A stretch of 64,000 bases of DNA from Ridgeia piscesae (GCA_025642075.2 JAODUO010000974.1:123501-187500), one strand, 5' to 3'. Numbered from the stretch's first letter, positions 1-12,718 are shown. Notes: a model not told the origin generated them from the letters alone. A program made the numbers and translations.

Positions 1-1122
1 CTTTGTGTCCTTATGTGTCCTTTTCTTTGTGTCCTTCTGTGTCCTCTTCTGTGTGTCCTTCTGTGTCCCCTTCTGTGTGTCATTCTGTGTCCCCTTCTGT
101 GTGTCCTTCTGTGTCCTCTTCTGTGTGTCCTTCTGTGCCCTCTTCTTTGTGTCCATCTGTGTCCTCTTCTGTGTGTCCTTCTGTGTCCTCTTCTGTGTGT
201 CCTTCTGTGTCCTCTTCTGTGTGTCCTTCTGTGTCCTCTTCTGTGTGTCCTTCTGTGTCCTCTTCTGTGTGTCCTTCTGTGTCCTCTTCTGTGTGTCCTT
301 CTGTGTCCTCTTCTGTGTGTCCTTCTGTGTCCTCTTCTGTGTGTCCTTCTGTGTCCTCTTCTGTGTGTCCTTCTGTGTCCTCTTCTGTGTGTCCTTCTGT
401 GTCCTCTTCTGTGTGTCCTTCTGTGTCCTCTTCTGTGTGTCCTTCTGTGTCCCTTCTGTGTGTCTTCTGTGTCCTTCTGTGTGTCCTTCTGTGTCCTCTT
501 CTGTGTGTCCTTCTGTGTCCTCTTCTGTGTGTCCTTCTGTGTCCTTTTCTGTGTGTCCTTCTGTGTCCCTTTTGTGTGTCCTTCTGTGTCCTCTTCTGTG
601 TCCTTCTGTGTCCTTTCTGTGTGTCCTTCTGTGTCCTCTTCTGTGTGTCCTTCTGTGTCCTCTTCTGTGTGTCCTTCTGTGTCCTCTTCTGTGTGTCCTT
701 CTGTGTCCTCTTCTGTGTGTCCTTCTGTGTCCTTTTCTGTGTGTCCTTCTGTGTCCCCTTCTGTGTGTCCTTCTGTGTCCCTTCTGTGTGTCCTTCTGTG
801 TCCTCTTCTGTGTGTCCTTCTGTGTCCTCTTCTGTGTGTCCTTCTGTGTCCTTTTATGTGTGTCCTTCTCTGTCCCATTCTTTGTGTCCTTCTGTGTCCC
901 CTTCTGTGTGTCCTTCTGTGTCCTCTTCTGTATGTCCTTCTGTGTCCTCTTCTGTGTGTCCTTCTGTGTCCTCTTCTGTGTGTCCTTCTGTGTCCTCTTT
1001 CTGTGTGTCCTTCTGTGTCCTTTTCTGTGTGTCCTTCTGTGTCCCCTTCTATGTGTCCTTCTGTGTCCTCTTCTGTGTGTCCTTCTGTGTCCTCTTCTGT
1101 GTGTCCTTCTGCTTCCTCTTCT
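1..1122. repeat. 24-bp GT/pyrimidine minisatellite
   Basis: Tandem array of a 24-bp unit (about tcttctgtgtgtccttctgt plus gtcc) running off the left edge, with roughly 45 copies. Small indels break the register, for example near 451-475 and 560-620. The unit has no stop codon, so all + frames stay open for hundreds of codons. The frame switches at each indel and the translation is only S/V/C/P/F/L, so these open frames are repeat artefacts. Confidence 0.95.
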
Positions 1123-2768
1123 CCGCCCGTAGCTGCTTCCACTTCGGGTCATGTTTGTGTTATCTCTCAGTCGTCTTCGTCTTGGTTGATTCGATGCCAT
1201 CCTCCGTATCAGCGTACTTTTCTGTCTACAACAAAGTACACCAGACTGTCCACTTGCTGCCATCTTGCCGCCTGCACAAGCAGTGACTGTATCACCCTCC
1301 ACCCTAACAAATACTGACACACTTCGATGTCGTGTAGGTATTACATCTTTGATGACATGACAAAGATAAAGATCACACAGTGATGTGGCAAACGACCATT
1401 TTTATGTCGGAACTACATTTCAGCAAACTGTTTGTGTACGAGCAAGCCTATCTAAAACAGGTATCTAGTCCTGTCTCCAGACGCCTCTGCGACGACGGAA
1501 GCCTGAACGTGACCATCTCTCGTTCACTGCCTCATGTTGGCGGGCGACTGGTGTCGAACTCTGCTGGCGCCAGCCACGTGATTCCAGGCCCCGATTTTCG
1601 ACGACGGGTCACCTGAACCGCAGAAAACAGTCATAAGTACTGTATTTTGGAAGTCTTCTAACTACAAAGACCGATATATTTATAGGGTTATGTAAAAGGG
1701 AATAGCAACTAATTGTTTATTGCCACATCTGCATTCTCGGTGATTCTATAGGGGACGTCTCTTAACACACCCTAAAAGATGCGGCGAGATTTCCATCTAG
1801 CGGCCTTTGGGAATATAAGTTCAGGCAAAACTTCCTTCCGGGATCCATCCACGCCCTAGAGGAATGTTTGTTTGTTTGTTTTTTTTTTTTTTTTTAACGC
1901 CAACCGACGTGAATGGAACCGAACATTGCGTCCGCTCGGCGTCGTGGCGGCGGTAAACAGTAAATGGAGGCAGAATAGAATTGATTGTTCTACATGAAAA
2001 AGCGTATGTATATAATCTGCTTAGGAACTTTCATGTAATAATGTCGCTGTCAATAAGTAGATTTGGCCCAATGAATCCATCTATTTCAGTGGATGGTCGC
2101 CGCGATTACCCCGGGGGTGCGTGCGCATGCGCGTACGTATGTGTGAGAACCTGTGTTTGTTTGTGCGTATGCTGGCGTGTGTGGTGTTGACAAGATCTTC
2201 TTGGTGACCATATATTAATTGTTGCCTTATGACTTGGGGATACCATAACAATATATTAATGAAAATATAAAAAAGCAGTGAGAATTATCACATTAAACAA
2301 ATACAATTCACATACAGAACCGCTTTTTAAAGAACTTAATTTATTAAAAGTAAATACTTGCTACCTATAGTTTGAAAGGATTCTCAAGTTACGCCAAAGA
2401 CAACATTGTAAAAATAGAGTGACAGGTGCAATATAATACAATGGTGCATAGGCCAAACATATTTTTCAGTATAATATGTATATGCAGTATATGTAATAAT
2501 TTTTTTATGTGTTAGAATAAATGTATCCTTATAATTATCGTTATTGATTATTATTAATTATTGCTTTCTGTAATTCATCACGAAGATTATTGTGGATTTG
2601 ACTTACTCGTGCGAGATTTGCTTTTCCTTACGTAGTACGTACCCATTTCATACACATACTTCAGGAACATCCATCATGTAACAGCATCATAACTATATCG
2701 GAACTATATGACACATGAACACACACACACACACGCGCGCACACACACATACATCACACACACACGCA

Positions 2769-2800
<32 letters not shown>

Positions 2801-2805
2801 CACAC

Positions 2806-2844
<39 letters not shown>

Positions 2845-4199
2845 CCGTCGTTCGATACGTAGACCATGCAAGGACCTCGCCGAAATCGATAAATTCACAT
2901 TGCGTTGCAGCTGCGATGAGTCTTTTTATTCACAATTTTGAAACTTCTCGGTCAGAAAACACATTCGTAACTTCATAATAAAATTATCATCGTGATATTA
3001 GTCGCCAATATACACCAAACTAGTAACATTGCAACGTATCAATAAACATCTTCTTTTCTAAAGCTGCATTCGAGACCTAGACGGTTAGTGTGGTTTGATA
3101 ATAACCGTTCAGTTACACTCGAATCGTCGGCTGGATTATATAGTGCGTGCTTGCGTGTCACACAGCGGGCGTTGTCTTGCGGTTAAGTTGCCATAATGTG
3201 GCTTACTTTAGGAGCCTTGAGAATACTCGTCCACGCTACGTCGACGTTATCGCCGCTTGGAATCGTATCTGGCATTTGTAGGATCGATCTGCAGCTGCGT
3301 CATACTGTGTGCCCAAGGGCGCCAATGTTCACGAAACGACGTCTATATGACCCGGCGTGTGTTAATGTGAGCAGAAATCGAACACTGATATTATGATTAG
3401 CCTCCAGATGCAGTTAGGTCAACCATATACGTAGGACACGTACACACAGAACATCAACCTAGTCATACCATCACGCCACCGAAAGATCGAGTTCCGTACG
3501 TCAACGTCGAAGATACTATGTAATGCAGTCTACGCTTAGCCGAACGACATTCCAGAGGACTCTAAATGGGAGCTGTTTTGCTGGCAACCTGCTGTCCTGG
3601 CTAAACATTTCGTGATTCGTTCAGGCGCCAGTCGTTACTAGCTAATTGATGCAATTAGGCGAAACGTCAATATTGTCTTCGACGACAGTCAAACGGTCGG
3701 TTCGCCCGCTGATTGGAATGCACGTCGTTGGAGCTGCCAGGAACAAAATCAATTTACGGAATACGCGAAGTTGCATTCGTAGGAGGTGGTCTGCAGAGGT
3801 GATGACGTCCTCTTGTTTGTGAACGCCAGACGAGGTCACCTGTCTTAGAAACGCCGAAGATCATGACGCAAATCTGGTAATAATCATCTCATTATATTCA
3901 CTGGACATGCTAATTGGTCTATATTGAACGCCTGTTCATCGTTCAGCGTTCCGCGACGCGTCGAAGAACAAGCAGTAATTACCACGACTACACCTTCGTC
4001 TGTAGCGCATCTGTATCAAGTCGTAAATATATGCATGTGTGGTAGACTGTAGCTTCTCAGGCCACTGGGAGCCAGGAACTGCGAAAGAGGACGTGTATTT
4101 TAGAGGCAGACAATAACAATGATATGCATATGTGAACGATAGCACAATTTGAGTAAAAAAAGCATCACGTGGAAGACATCACAGAAGATGTGTATCGCG
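1123..4199. other. gene-poor interval
   Basis: I see no supported gene. The stretch holds a short poly-T run (about 1879-1896), AT-rich sequence at 2220-2640 and the CA repeat listed separately. The short open frames have no recognisable domain. Confidence 0.5.
2718..2843. repeat. (CA)n microsatellite with CACG interruptions
   Basis: Alternating CA run with ACGC/GCGC interruptions. This is Z-DNA-prone purine-pyrimidine alternation. Open frames here (His/Thr or Val/Cys) are artefacts. Confidence 0.95.
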
Positions 4200-4630
4200 T
4201 CTACGGTCTAGGATAAGACGTGTCGGATTCGAAGATCCGAGAAGTTTTGTATCGCGTATATCTTAAAACGCATCGAATGCGAAGAAGTATTGTGTTGCGC
4301 CTCCTACGTGCTATTATTAGACGAATCAAGCTCGAACATCGAAGAAAGCGTACAAGTACATAGTGTACCCACTGGTGTACGCTCTGCAATGATAGTATTG
4401 AGCTCGAAGTTCGAAGAATTCTTGTTTCATGTCTTGTTTCGTGTGTTCTAAGTTGGTTTTGAACACCGAAGAAGTCTTGTTTTGTGTTTGCACGCGTTCG
4501 TTCTGTGATAAGACACGTTTGTTTCGAAAATCCAGTAAGTTTCGTTTCAACGACAAGGCGCATCGTTCGACTATCGAATACGTCCTGTTTCGCCTGTACG
4601 ATCTATAGGACGCATCGAGCTACGGAACAC
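4200..4630 (+). repeat. degenerate CGAAGAA/TTGTTTCG repeats upstream of the Ly6-like gene
   Basis: About seven diverged modules spaced roughly 50-65 bp apart share an AT/GC-CGA head, a CGAAGAA core and a TCTTGTTTCGTGT tail. Examples lie near 4270, 4325, 4400, 4455, 4520, 4565 and 4610. They stop about 30 bp before the Ly6-like start codon, so they lie in its promoter or 5' leader. What is seen is only the repetition; any regulatory role is inference. Confidence 0.5.
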
Positions 4631-4656
4631 GACCGGGCAAGACTCGCCGTAGAACA

Positions 4657-5151
4657 ATGCGGCTGCGCGTGCCGTGTCTCGCGCTCGTCGCGTCTGCCTT
4701 GTGCGTCGTCGCGCGCGCCGCCACTGTCGTCTGCAACTACTGCTTCGACGCCGACGTCATCGACGACTGTCACCTGAGCGTGCGACACTGCAGCGCGGGC
4801 CACATCTGCTTCGTCGACGTCAAACACATCGAGTACACATCACCGACGGACGGTCGCAGCAAGAAGATGACGCGCTATCAGATGGGCTGTCTGTTCGCGA
4901 GCCTGTGTCGGGACGCGGTGAGCACGGAGCCAGGTCTCTACGGCCTGGCCACAGTCTTCAGGTCGTGCTGCTGTACGGACCGTTGCGGTACTCCGGACGG
5001 CGTCGGTCGGGGCAACTGGTCGGTCTGTCCAGAACTCCTGACCAGGACAGTTCCCATACTGACCAGCACAGCCGAGGCGTGGAGAGCGACCATTAGCGTG
5101 CTGACAGCCAACGCGATCGTTGGAACTCTCGTGTATAGCGTCTTGCTGTAG
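4657..5151 (+). CDS. Ly6/uPAR (three-finger) secreted or GPI-anchored protein
   Basis: A 164-aa single-exon reading frame. Residues 1-21 look like a signal peptide (MRLRVPCLALVASALCVVAR, then AA). The mature part opens with CNYC at 26-29, a typical three-finger start, and has cysteines at 26, 29, 38, 45, 51, 78, 84, 104-106, 110 and 124. The late CCCTDRC cluster at 104-110 matches the CCxxDxC end of the fold, but the usual following Asn is replaced by Gly. N120-W-S is a glycosylation sequon. The tail at 145-164 is hydrophobic, as in GPI-anchored members. In the family such proteins act at the cell surface or as secreted ligands or toxin-like folds; no specific partner can be named. The start is the first in-frame ATG directly before the signal peptide. 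The gene is intronless, which is unusual for the family and may mean retroposition. High GC and CpG set it apart from its AT-rich surroundings. Confidence 0.72.
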   Translation: MRLRVPCLALVASALCVVARAATVVCNYCFDADVIDDCHLSVRHCSAGHICFVDVKHIEYTSPTDGRSKKMTRYQMGCLFASLCRDAVSTEPGLYGLATVFRSCCCTDRCGTPDGVGRGNWSVCPELLTRTVPILTSTAEAWRATISVLTANAIVGTLVYSVLL

Positions 5152-5737
5152 ACATCTCCTCTTGGTGAAACTGACCACAGTGTCGGTTCGCGAACCCTTG
5201 CACTAACACTGACTGGTTAATGGGTTAATTTATTGTCAACCATATCCGAGTCTGACTCTGAACTGTGTCACGGTATTGTCGTCCACCAAACGTTGTAGGA
5301 ACTTGTTCCGGTAATTGAAAACTCTGACTGTGGACAAATGAGCGTTTAAAGGGAAACGTAAAACAAAATGTTGTTTCGAACATGTTGTCGCGCAACACGA
5401 GCATCTATGAACACCAACCGTTCGGGTTGGAGAGACACGATCGCTAACGTATGCTGGAGACAGGGCACCCAGAAGAAAACAATGTAACAGGAGTACTAAT
5501 GACAAGATTGTTTAGCCTATATTATCTATAAAATAGTGTAGCACCGATGTTAAAGATATGCAGCATTGCATGGGACTGTGATGATATTGATTATGTAGAT
5601 GGTTAATATGCACTTGACATGTGTACTCGCACATGAAATAGTTTGGGTCAGAACACCGTAACGGTTCCGGGATTTGTTATGGTGAGCGTAATAGCAATCG
5701 GACAGTTATACATGCATTACTGCACGCATGCACGTAT
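5152..5737. other. intergenic, nothing recognised
   Basis: Downstream flank of the Ly6-like gene. I see no clear AATAAA close to its stop and no conserved coding frame. Confidence 0.4.
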
Positions 5738-5952
<215 letters not shown>

Positions 5953-6262
5953 CTTATCACGTGTAATGGCGGCTGATGACGTTATCAAGCGATAATTTCT
6001 TCTTTTTCTTGTTATTCTTTTACCATTGCCGAATTGCCGAGGAGGGCCGTGGCTATTAATTTTTTTGGAAATTTGCAACATGATGTTGCTTTGCATATGT
6101 TATATTTCCTGGTTTGCATGTATACGATGGTTTCCGAACAGAGCCAATTACTTCTTCATGTTATATGGAATCACTGCGTAATAAAATGGCAACATTACTA
6201 CACCAGAAACAATACGACGGCATGAATGGGTGACTTTATTACTAATTATGTGATTTTTTTTA

Positions 6263-6265
<3 letters not shown>

Positions 6266-6356
<91 letters not shown>
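6266..6356. repeat. (AG)n microsatellite
   Basis: About 45 perfect AG dinucleotides in otherwise unremarkable AT-rich DNA. Confidence 0.97.
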
Positions 6357-6359
<3 letters not shown>

Positions 6360-6734
6360 TAGGCAGACAAACAAAATTAAATTAAACAAATTAAACATTA
6401 CCAAAGTTAGTCCCCTTTAAAAACTAAGTTGCAGCCATTTTTAATCTGTGGTAACTCTTAACGGGGTAACTTTTGCTTGGTCGAATTGATACTTCAAATA
6501 CAAGAAAAGCAAATGTAGCGCATGCTTGAAAGGGCTTTGTTTATTGTTTACTGTAAGTCAGAGTGCATTACTATTCAAAGGAAGAAGAAAACTGTGATCA
6601 AAGACCGTCCACGCATAGCAATTACTTTGTTGTGTACATAAATATTAGCATTGATTGATTTTGCACTCATTTATTACTTAAAATATGTCATACTTTGCTA
6701 TAATTATGTTGAACTAAGTTTATATGGGGCCTAC

Positions 6735-7320
6735 TGTTCAAGCATTCACAGTCTTCTCCAACAACCCTACTATACAACTACAACAATAACTCCAGGAAGA
6801 AAAATCTAAACTCAAAGAAATCTACGACGACTTACAAGAAAAAGAACTCGATGAAATGATTAATCAAGTCGAGATGGCAGACAACAACTCGACGAATTGA
6901 ATGTAGCCAAGTACAACCTTCGTGAAGGAAAAACATCCGGGCCTGACAACATCCGGCCAGAAGTTCCTGAAAAATGCGATTTGGACGACATTCTTCTTGA
7001 ATTTGCCAACAAATTACTAAACAATAACATTAAACCAGACCAATGGTCAGAAATTGACATGCTCCCTCTCCCTAAATCTGGAGATCTGAGCCTCACCGCA
7101 AACTACAGAGGCATCAGCCTATCCTCAATGGTTGCTACACTTGTCAACAAAATGATACTAAACAGACTGCAACCCAAAATCGACAAGCACATCCGCCCAA
7201 ATCAAAACGGATTTCGACCCGGCCAATCAACAACCTCACACATATTTGCACTGCGTAGACTAATTGAAGGAGTTAAAACCCGAAGTAAAAAAGCAATTTT
7301 TTCTTATTGTGAAATTTTAG
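6735..7320 (+). mobile_element. non-LTR retrotransposon fragment (reverse transcriptase, 5' and 3' truncated)
   Basis: Codes for the N-terminal part of a LINE reverse transcriptase. The frame from 6897 contains SGPDNIRPEV, then a DMLPLPKSGD block, YRGISLSSMVATLVNKMI and NQNGFRPGQSTTSHIFALRR, the order seen in RT blocks 1-3. An upstream stretch from about 6790 continues the homology with a stop at 6897-6899. The catalytic FADD block is absent. The frame ends at about 7320, where the DNA turns abruptly AT-rich, so the element is broken there. The clade is uncertain (RTE-like or a related group). Confidence 0.75.
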
Positions 7321-8430
7321 CTTAACTTAATAATTCTATAAATATAATTTAAAAAAATTAAACAAATAAATTAATTGTTAATATAATTTTTTTTATTTGG
7401 AAGCATTCAGTATAAATATAATAAATTTTTACATATAATTCAATTATACATATAATTTTTAATGACATTTTAGACACTTATAATATTTATTATATATATA
7501 TATATATATTTATTTATTTATTTATTAACTAGATTAACACAATTATTTTTAAATAGATAATATATTAATTTAAAAGATATTAGATAAAATTATATATTTT
7601 TATCATTTTAAAGAACATATTGTGTACACTGTATATTATATATTTGTTTGCCATATTTCATTTTATTGTATATATAGGCACTATGTGAGTCTGGATTCCA
7701 ATTTAACATGTAGGGCCTAATGCATGCTGCAAATGGCAACAAAGCTTTATTATTATATTACACAACTTACTTACCAGAACCACAAATGACTGAGGACGAC
7801 ACTCCACTCAGGATGACAGTCAGGTGCGGTTGTTCAGGTATTAACTTTTAATGAATATATTAAATATACTCTAATACTAGTGTCCTGTTATTCAAATATT
7901 GTTTAACCCTTATATTCACCCTGCTCAGGGCCCCTTTTGGTCACGGTTTTCTGTAAATATTTTGCCCAGCTTGTTTCAACACCTAGAGACCATTGGTGAT
8001 GTCACAGAAGTATGAGCGACTGGCATTGGACATAATGCATGTCTGTGTGGGTTACTGTTTCATGTCAAGCCTGGAATTGCAGTTGCGAAATGAAATATTT
8101 TACGATATCACTGTAAAGACAATATTCATACCTACAAACATGTTGCAAGATGACCATGTGCGAGTGGGTTTAATGACATCCGTTCATAAATACCAGACTA
8201 CATATAAGCAAATTGAAAGATTGATTTCTTGTAGTATGTATTTGACAGTGAATAGATTTAATCAAGTTTTATGAGGTTTCAAGGGATTTTAAAACAACAA
8301 CATCTGCATTTGCATTACCATAATAGTACTTGCATTTAGTGCTCACTAATGGACACAGAGGAGTGAATAGAGTGTACACTTTAGCACTGAGTAACTATAT
8401 TCATAGACCCATACTTACTTACCTATGCCT
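7321..8430. other. AT-rich interval without gene
   Basis: Very AT-rich from 7320 to 7720, with a short (TA)n and TATT run at 7490-7525, then ordinary sequence. An open frame at 7993-8274 has no recognisable domain. Confidence 0.4.
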
Positions 8431-9850
8431 GTGTGCTTGCTGAGAGCATAGGCCATTGAACAAGGAACGTCCGTGGCCATCCTCTCCATCTCTCTCCTGG
8501 TGTAACCCATCTTTTTTGTTTCCCTTTCAGTATCTCTTGCCAGGTGTTTCGTGGCCTACCTCTTCGCCTCTTCCCTGGGGGGGTTCCATGAGATGGCTTG
8601 ACAGGTGATGGTTTATGGAGGTGTCCTGAGTGTGTGTCCTATCCACCTCCATTTTCTCTTCTTTATTTCATTTTCTATGGGTAGTTACTTGGTCATTTTC
8701 CAGAGTGTAGTGTTGGATACCTTGTCTGTCCACTTCAGGTGTAAGATCCTGCGCAGGCATTTGTTGATGAAGGTCTGCATTCTTTTAGTGTCCTCTGTGT
8801 ACTTCCTCGTGTCTCCGATCCATAGAGTAAAACTGCCTTGACATTTGAATTGAATATTCTCAGGTTGCTGTTAATATTGATTTGTTTTGCTCTCCACGTT
8901 TTTCTCAACATGATGAATGCAACTCTTGCTTTCTGTATCCTTGCTTTGACCTCAATTTTTGTTGATTGAACTGCCCAGGTATGTGAATGAGTCTGTCTCT
9001 TCCAGTGGCTCTCCATTCAATGTAATGGGGTGTTGTTCTTTGTGTTGGCTTTCACAATCGTTGCTTACTTCTGCTGATGTTGAGTCCTAGCTGACGTTGT
9101 GTTTAGCAGCTCTATTTTTCCTGCATCTGTTGACGGCTGTGTGAGAGGAGAGCGGGGTCATCCGCATAGTCCAGGTCCTCCAACTGGCTCCAAGGTGTCC
9201 ACTGGAACCCATTTCTTCTATTTGTTTAGTCTTTTTCATGATCCAGTCTATGGCGAGCAGGAATAAAAATGGTGACAGAAGACATCCTTGTCTTTACCAT
9301 GAAAGAGTATGTAAGTTGTCCTGCATGAATGACCCTGCATGCCATATCTTCGTAAGTATTTCTTATCAGAGATATCAATTTATCTGGTATACCGTAGTGC
9401 TGTAGAAGCTTCCACAGCGTATCTCGTAGTCTACAAAGTTTATGTACAGGGCAGTCTATGAGATGTTCAGAAAACATTGTTACACACTGCTGAATGTTGA
9501 ACTAAATAAAATTCACGAAATTGTACAGTTTTGAAATAAATTATGCACCAACAGACCATGATGTATGAATATGAACGATAATATGAGATCTAAAATAATA
9601 ACCTGGCTCTCAGTCGCTGAACGCGCATAAAGATTAAAAACAAAAGCAAAATACGCTCATTATTGGCACAACTTCCTTCGTCTTTTAGTTATCGCTAAAA
9701 TACCGATTTACAACGCGCTATCGCGCTTACATTTTTCCGGGCGTTATAAACTATCCGGGTGACGTTTCTGCGTATGCGCGATAAACGTAAACCCATCAAT
9801 GTGCTATCAAAACATCTCAAAACGTGTTTGCCGCATGTTAATTTGCGACA

Positions 9851-9852
<2 letters not shown>

Positions 9853-9910
<58 letters not shown>
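9853..9910. repeat. (AT)n microsatellite
   Basis: About 29 TA/AT repeats directly left of the Tol2-like terminal sequence. Confidence 0.95.
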
Positions 9911-9911
<1 letters not shown>

Positions 9912-9913
<2 letters not shown>

Positions 9914-10056
9914 CACTGACCGAATACTTTTGTACTTTTACTTAAGTAGTTTTGTGGAGCGGTACTTTTACTTAAGTCGTTTTTTTCGGGGGTACTTTTA
10001 CTTAAGTAGTTTTTGGGAAGTTACTTTTACTTAGTTTTCTACTTATTACCGCACTG
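9912..10056 (-). mobile_element. Tol2-like hAT transposon terminal region
   Basis: Four copies of a tacttttacttaagtagtttt-like subterminal repeat end at 10056 in ...ttattaccgcactg, which reads CAGTGCGGTAATAAGTAG on the minus strand. CAG-started termini with ACTTTTACTTAAGTA subterminal repeats are characteristic of Tol2-type hAT elements. The end abuts LINE sequence exactly at 10057. No partner terminus or 8-bp duplication was found on the left, so the element appears truncated, perhaps by the AT repeat or a deletion. Confidence 0.5.
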
Positions 10057-10370
10057 CATGTGATGGATGGCTTTCTCAATATCTACCTTACTTGGTCTTT
10101 CACAGGTTATCTGGAGTACATCTTCAGCTGGTGCAATGGCTGGAGGGTTCTGAGGTGGTGGCCGGTTCAGCAGTTCTTCAAAATGTTCCTTCCATCCCTT
10201 CAACGGATCTTCATCACTGGTAAGTACATTGTCATTCTTATTTTTGATGGATCTGTCTGTGTGCTTGTATTTTCCTGCTAATTGTCTTGTTATATCATAC
10301 AGTTGCTTCATATTTGGCTAGGTCTTCAATGAAGTTTTCCTTGTCTGTTTTTGTGCTGTTCTTGACTGGA

Positions 10371-12470
10371 AGATTGAGAGAACATTTTAGGAAGAAGCTG
10401 GTTAGGAGGAGCCTAAAGTCGCAGGATGTAGAGAACAACTGGGAAAGGAAGAAGATGCACAGAGAGGTGTAGGAGGAAGAAGACGATAACTTAGACTGTG
10501 TGGGGAAAATTACATAAGGAGAGATTAATTGGCAGCAAGGTTGTGCCAAAATATTTTGTATTAAAGAAAATATTTTTATTTGTTCTTGTGCTTTTACTAA
10601 ATTAAACAGAGGTACTGTCATTATATACTCAAGTATCACTTTCTGGAAATATTTCAATTTCAAGCACTTTTGAAATGTGATCATGTATTACTGTATCTAA
10701 GCACTTATTTGATCACATCTGAATCCCATCGGTCTCTGTGTGTGACTGGCATAGATAATGCCCCCATATATCTATTCTATCCAGCAAATCCAAAATAATG
10801 TTGAGACGAGGCCGTGGAAAATATTTGGGGGTAGAGATATGTTTGCACCCCAACGAGAGACACAAGCAGGGTGAACTTTGGGCATTATGGCGACAAAAAA
10901 CAATCCAACAACACCCCCCACCATCTTCCAATGTCTCTACGCTAAGTATGAGATGAGCTGATGATGTGACGAGACGCCGAGTTTTGCGGTGCAGTGACAA
11001 CGAACATTTTTATAACAACATCGTCCCCCATTGTCCGATGTCTGTCCCAAGTGAGACAAATGGACAGGGAAGGCAGAGTGATGCTGAAGCTCTGTTGGTT
11101 CTTGCCCTCTCCCCCAATGAAATTAGTTTCCATGTTACTAGTGACTGGGCATCTACAGGTACAAATCCTGTGACAAGATGATAGCGGCATTGATGACTGC
11201 ACAAATGCCTTGGCATTGATGTTGAAGGTCATATACCAGTACTTTTCTATCAGGGTATACCGGGTAACTGGTAATTTAGCTAGAGGTAATTAACACCAGC
11301 CCTGATAACAAAACAATTGACATAGTTTTACTTTTATTATGCCCAGTCTCAACTCCATTTTACATTATACAAATAGGTCTACCAAAAGTACTTGCCTTTA
11401 AATAGATTTTCAAAGTACTTGGTTTGTACTTTCAGTAGAAAGTAGGCTGCGGCCATCCAGCACATAAACAAATTGAACTGAAAATTAAAAAATTACAATC
11501 CACAACCTCATTGGCTTTGGAAAAGTGATTATTGCGTATTTTTTATTCATCATGGAATTCATCATTTGAATTTTTTGAAATGTTACCGTTTTTTGATAGT
11601 TGTAATGCTTGTTATTTCAGCACGTCATCCTCCAGAAATATCTCCCTCATTGGAAGTATGTATACTATACCATGACTTACTGCATTTGTTTATATATTAT
11701 CTAAAATAATTTATATTTCACACAGATGTCAGAACTAGGGGGACTGGTAGGTGGAGTCTATAGTATTTTGATTGAGGGGGCAGGAGATTTGATTAGCCCC
11801 AGGGGGTGCAGTTGAATGTTTTGGAGATGTTTTCGGTGGAAGTGCAGTTGCATGTTTTATTGAGCCTCAATTGGTACGTTTTGTGAGCTTCAATATCCCC
11901 CTCATATTCAAAATGTTTGTGTAGGTGTCAATAGTTGAAGACATTATAATAAGTATTTGTATATATTATTATTGCATAGTTGTTGTCAACAATTTGGCTG
12001 TGAAATTTATGGTGTCAACATATTCAACGTATTAGCAATTGTTTAATTTAAAACAAATTACTTGACATAAACCCATTTTAAATTCTAAATGATTTGCATT
12101 TTCAGGTCTAAATGAGTTAACTTTTATAATTTATGAATTTTCAGATTTACATGGATTGAAAATTTCAATTTGAAATATGTTGATTTTTTGTTTTTGTATT
12201 ATTAAGTAGACGAGTTTTACTTTTAAGTATATTACGTGGTTTCAGTTATAGATTCCGTCGCCTTCTCCAGATCCAAGTGAACAGCCAGGTAATCAACATC
12301 ACACACCATTCTCTATCATTTAAAAACTAAAGTGTGTTGACAGGTATATTCCCAATATAACGAATATATAGCCACAAGAAAAAGTCACATAGAGTTATTT
12401 ATATTTCCAATACAAGTGGAAAACACCACAGGAAAAATGATAACTTTGAATTGAAATTAATAGTAGGGCT
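10371..12470. other. intergenic with interspersed repeat copy
   Basis: No supported gene. The segment includes one copy of a 130-140 bp dispersed repeat (listed separately). Near 11240-11308 a short sequence ends in ccagccctg, reminiscent of a hAT terminus but with no partner. Confidence 0.4.
10760..10902. repeat. dispersed repeat, copy 1
   Basis: Clearly similar to 12471-12598. Both start gcccccatatatct and share aaatccaaaataatgttg, gaaaatatttgggggtag and tatgtttgcaccccaa. They differ by a short indel and scattered substitutions. The family is unknown. Confidence 0.85.
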
Positions 12471-12598
12471 GCCCCCCATATATCTGTTCCATCCAGTAAA
12501 TCCAAAATAATGTTGGAAAATATTTGGGGGTAGATATATGTTTGCACCCCAATGAGAAACACCAGCAAGGTGAACTTTGGACATTATGGCAATAAAAA
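12471..12598. repeat. dispersed repeat, copy 2
   Basis: Second copy of the repeat at 10760-10902. It ends six bases before the left LTR of the gypsy element, so the retrotransposon lies next to this older repeat. Confidence 0.85.
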
Positions 12599-12604
12599 CC
12601 TACC

Positions 12605-12718
12605 TGTAATGAGATTATCATGGTGTTAAATACAGCACTTTACGGTAATACAAGACTGAGGTAATAAAGGCACTGTGGACTAGGGTAAAAGTTGATACAC
12701 GTGTTGTTTTATGATACA
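12605..12718 (+). repeat. left LTR of gypsy element
   Basis: 114-bp repeat starting TGTAATGAGA and ending ATGATACA. It matches 16201-16315 except for one A in a short A run and about two substitutions. It contains an AATAAAGG sequence about 50 bases before the 3' end that may serve as the polyadenylation signal. Confidence 0.95.

Larger units (their letters stand above)
8440..10370 (-). mobile_element. RTE-like LINE, decayed, minus strand, interrupted
   Basis: Reading the minus strand from 10370 down, pieces of one LINE polyprotein appear in order. First comes a linker with EDPLKGWKEHFEELLNRP (10311-10057). After a break, a middle-RT piece with DTLWKLLQHYGIPDKLISLI (about 9420-9320) follows. 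Then a C-terminal piece with VKARIQKARVAFIMLRKTW and AVLLYGSET (8990-8780), and a degenerate RGRPRNTWQ-like tail near 8560-8440. Part of RT is lost between 10056 and about 9500, and a short deletion removes the residues just after the YINFVDYE aspartate near 9430. It is a dead copy. A Tol2-like hAT end and an AT repeat occupy the gap. Confidence 0.82.

Noticed and set aside
1..1317. Three overlapping open frames of 375-434 codons at the left edge
   Set aside because: They are the stop-free frames of a 24-bp minisatellite; residues are only C/P/S/V/F/L and the frame changes at every indel.
11230..11310. hAT terminus at ccagccctg
   Set aside because: No partner end, no subterminal repeats and no target duplication.
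12399..12584. 61-codon minus frame with GFTGWNRYMGG
   Set aside because: Lies inside the dispersed repeat also present at 10760; no domain recognised.
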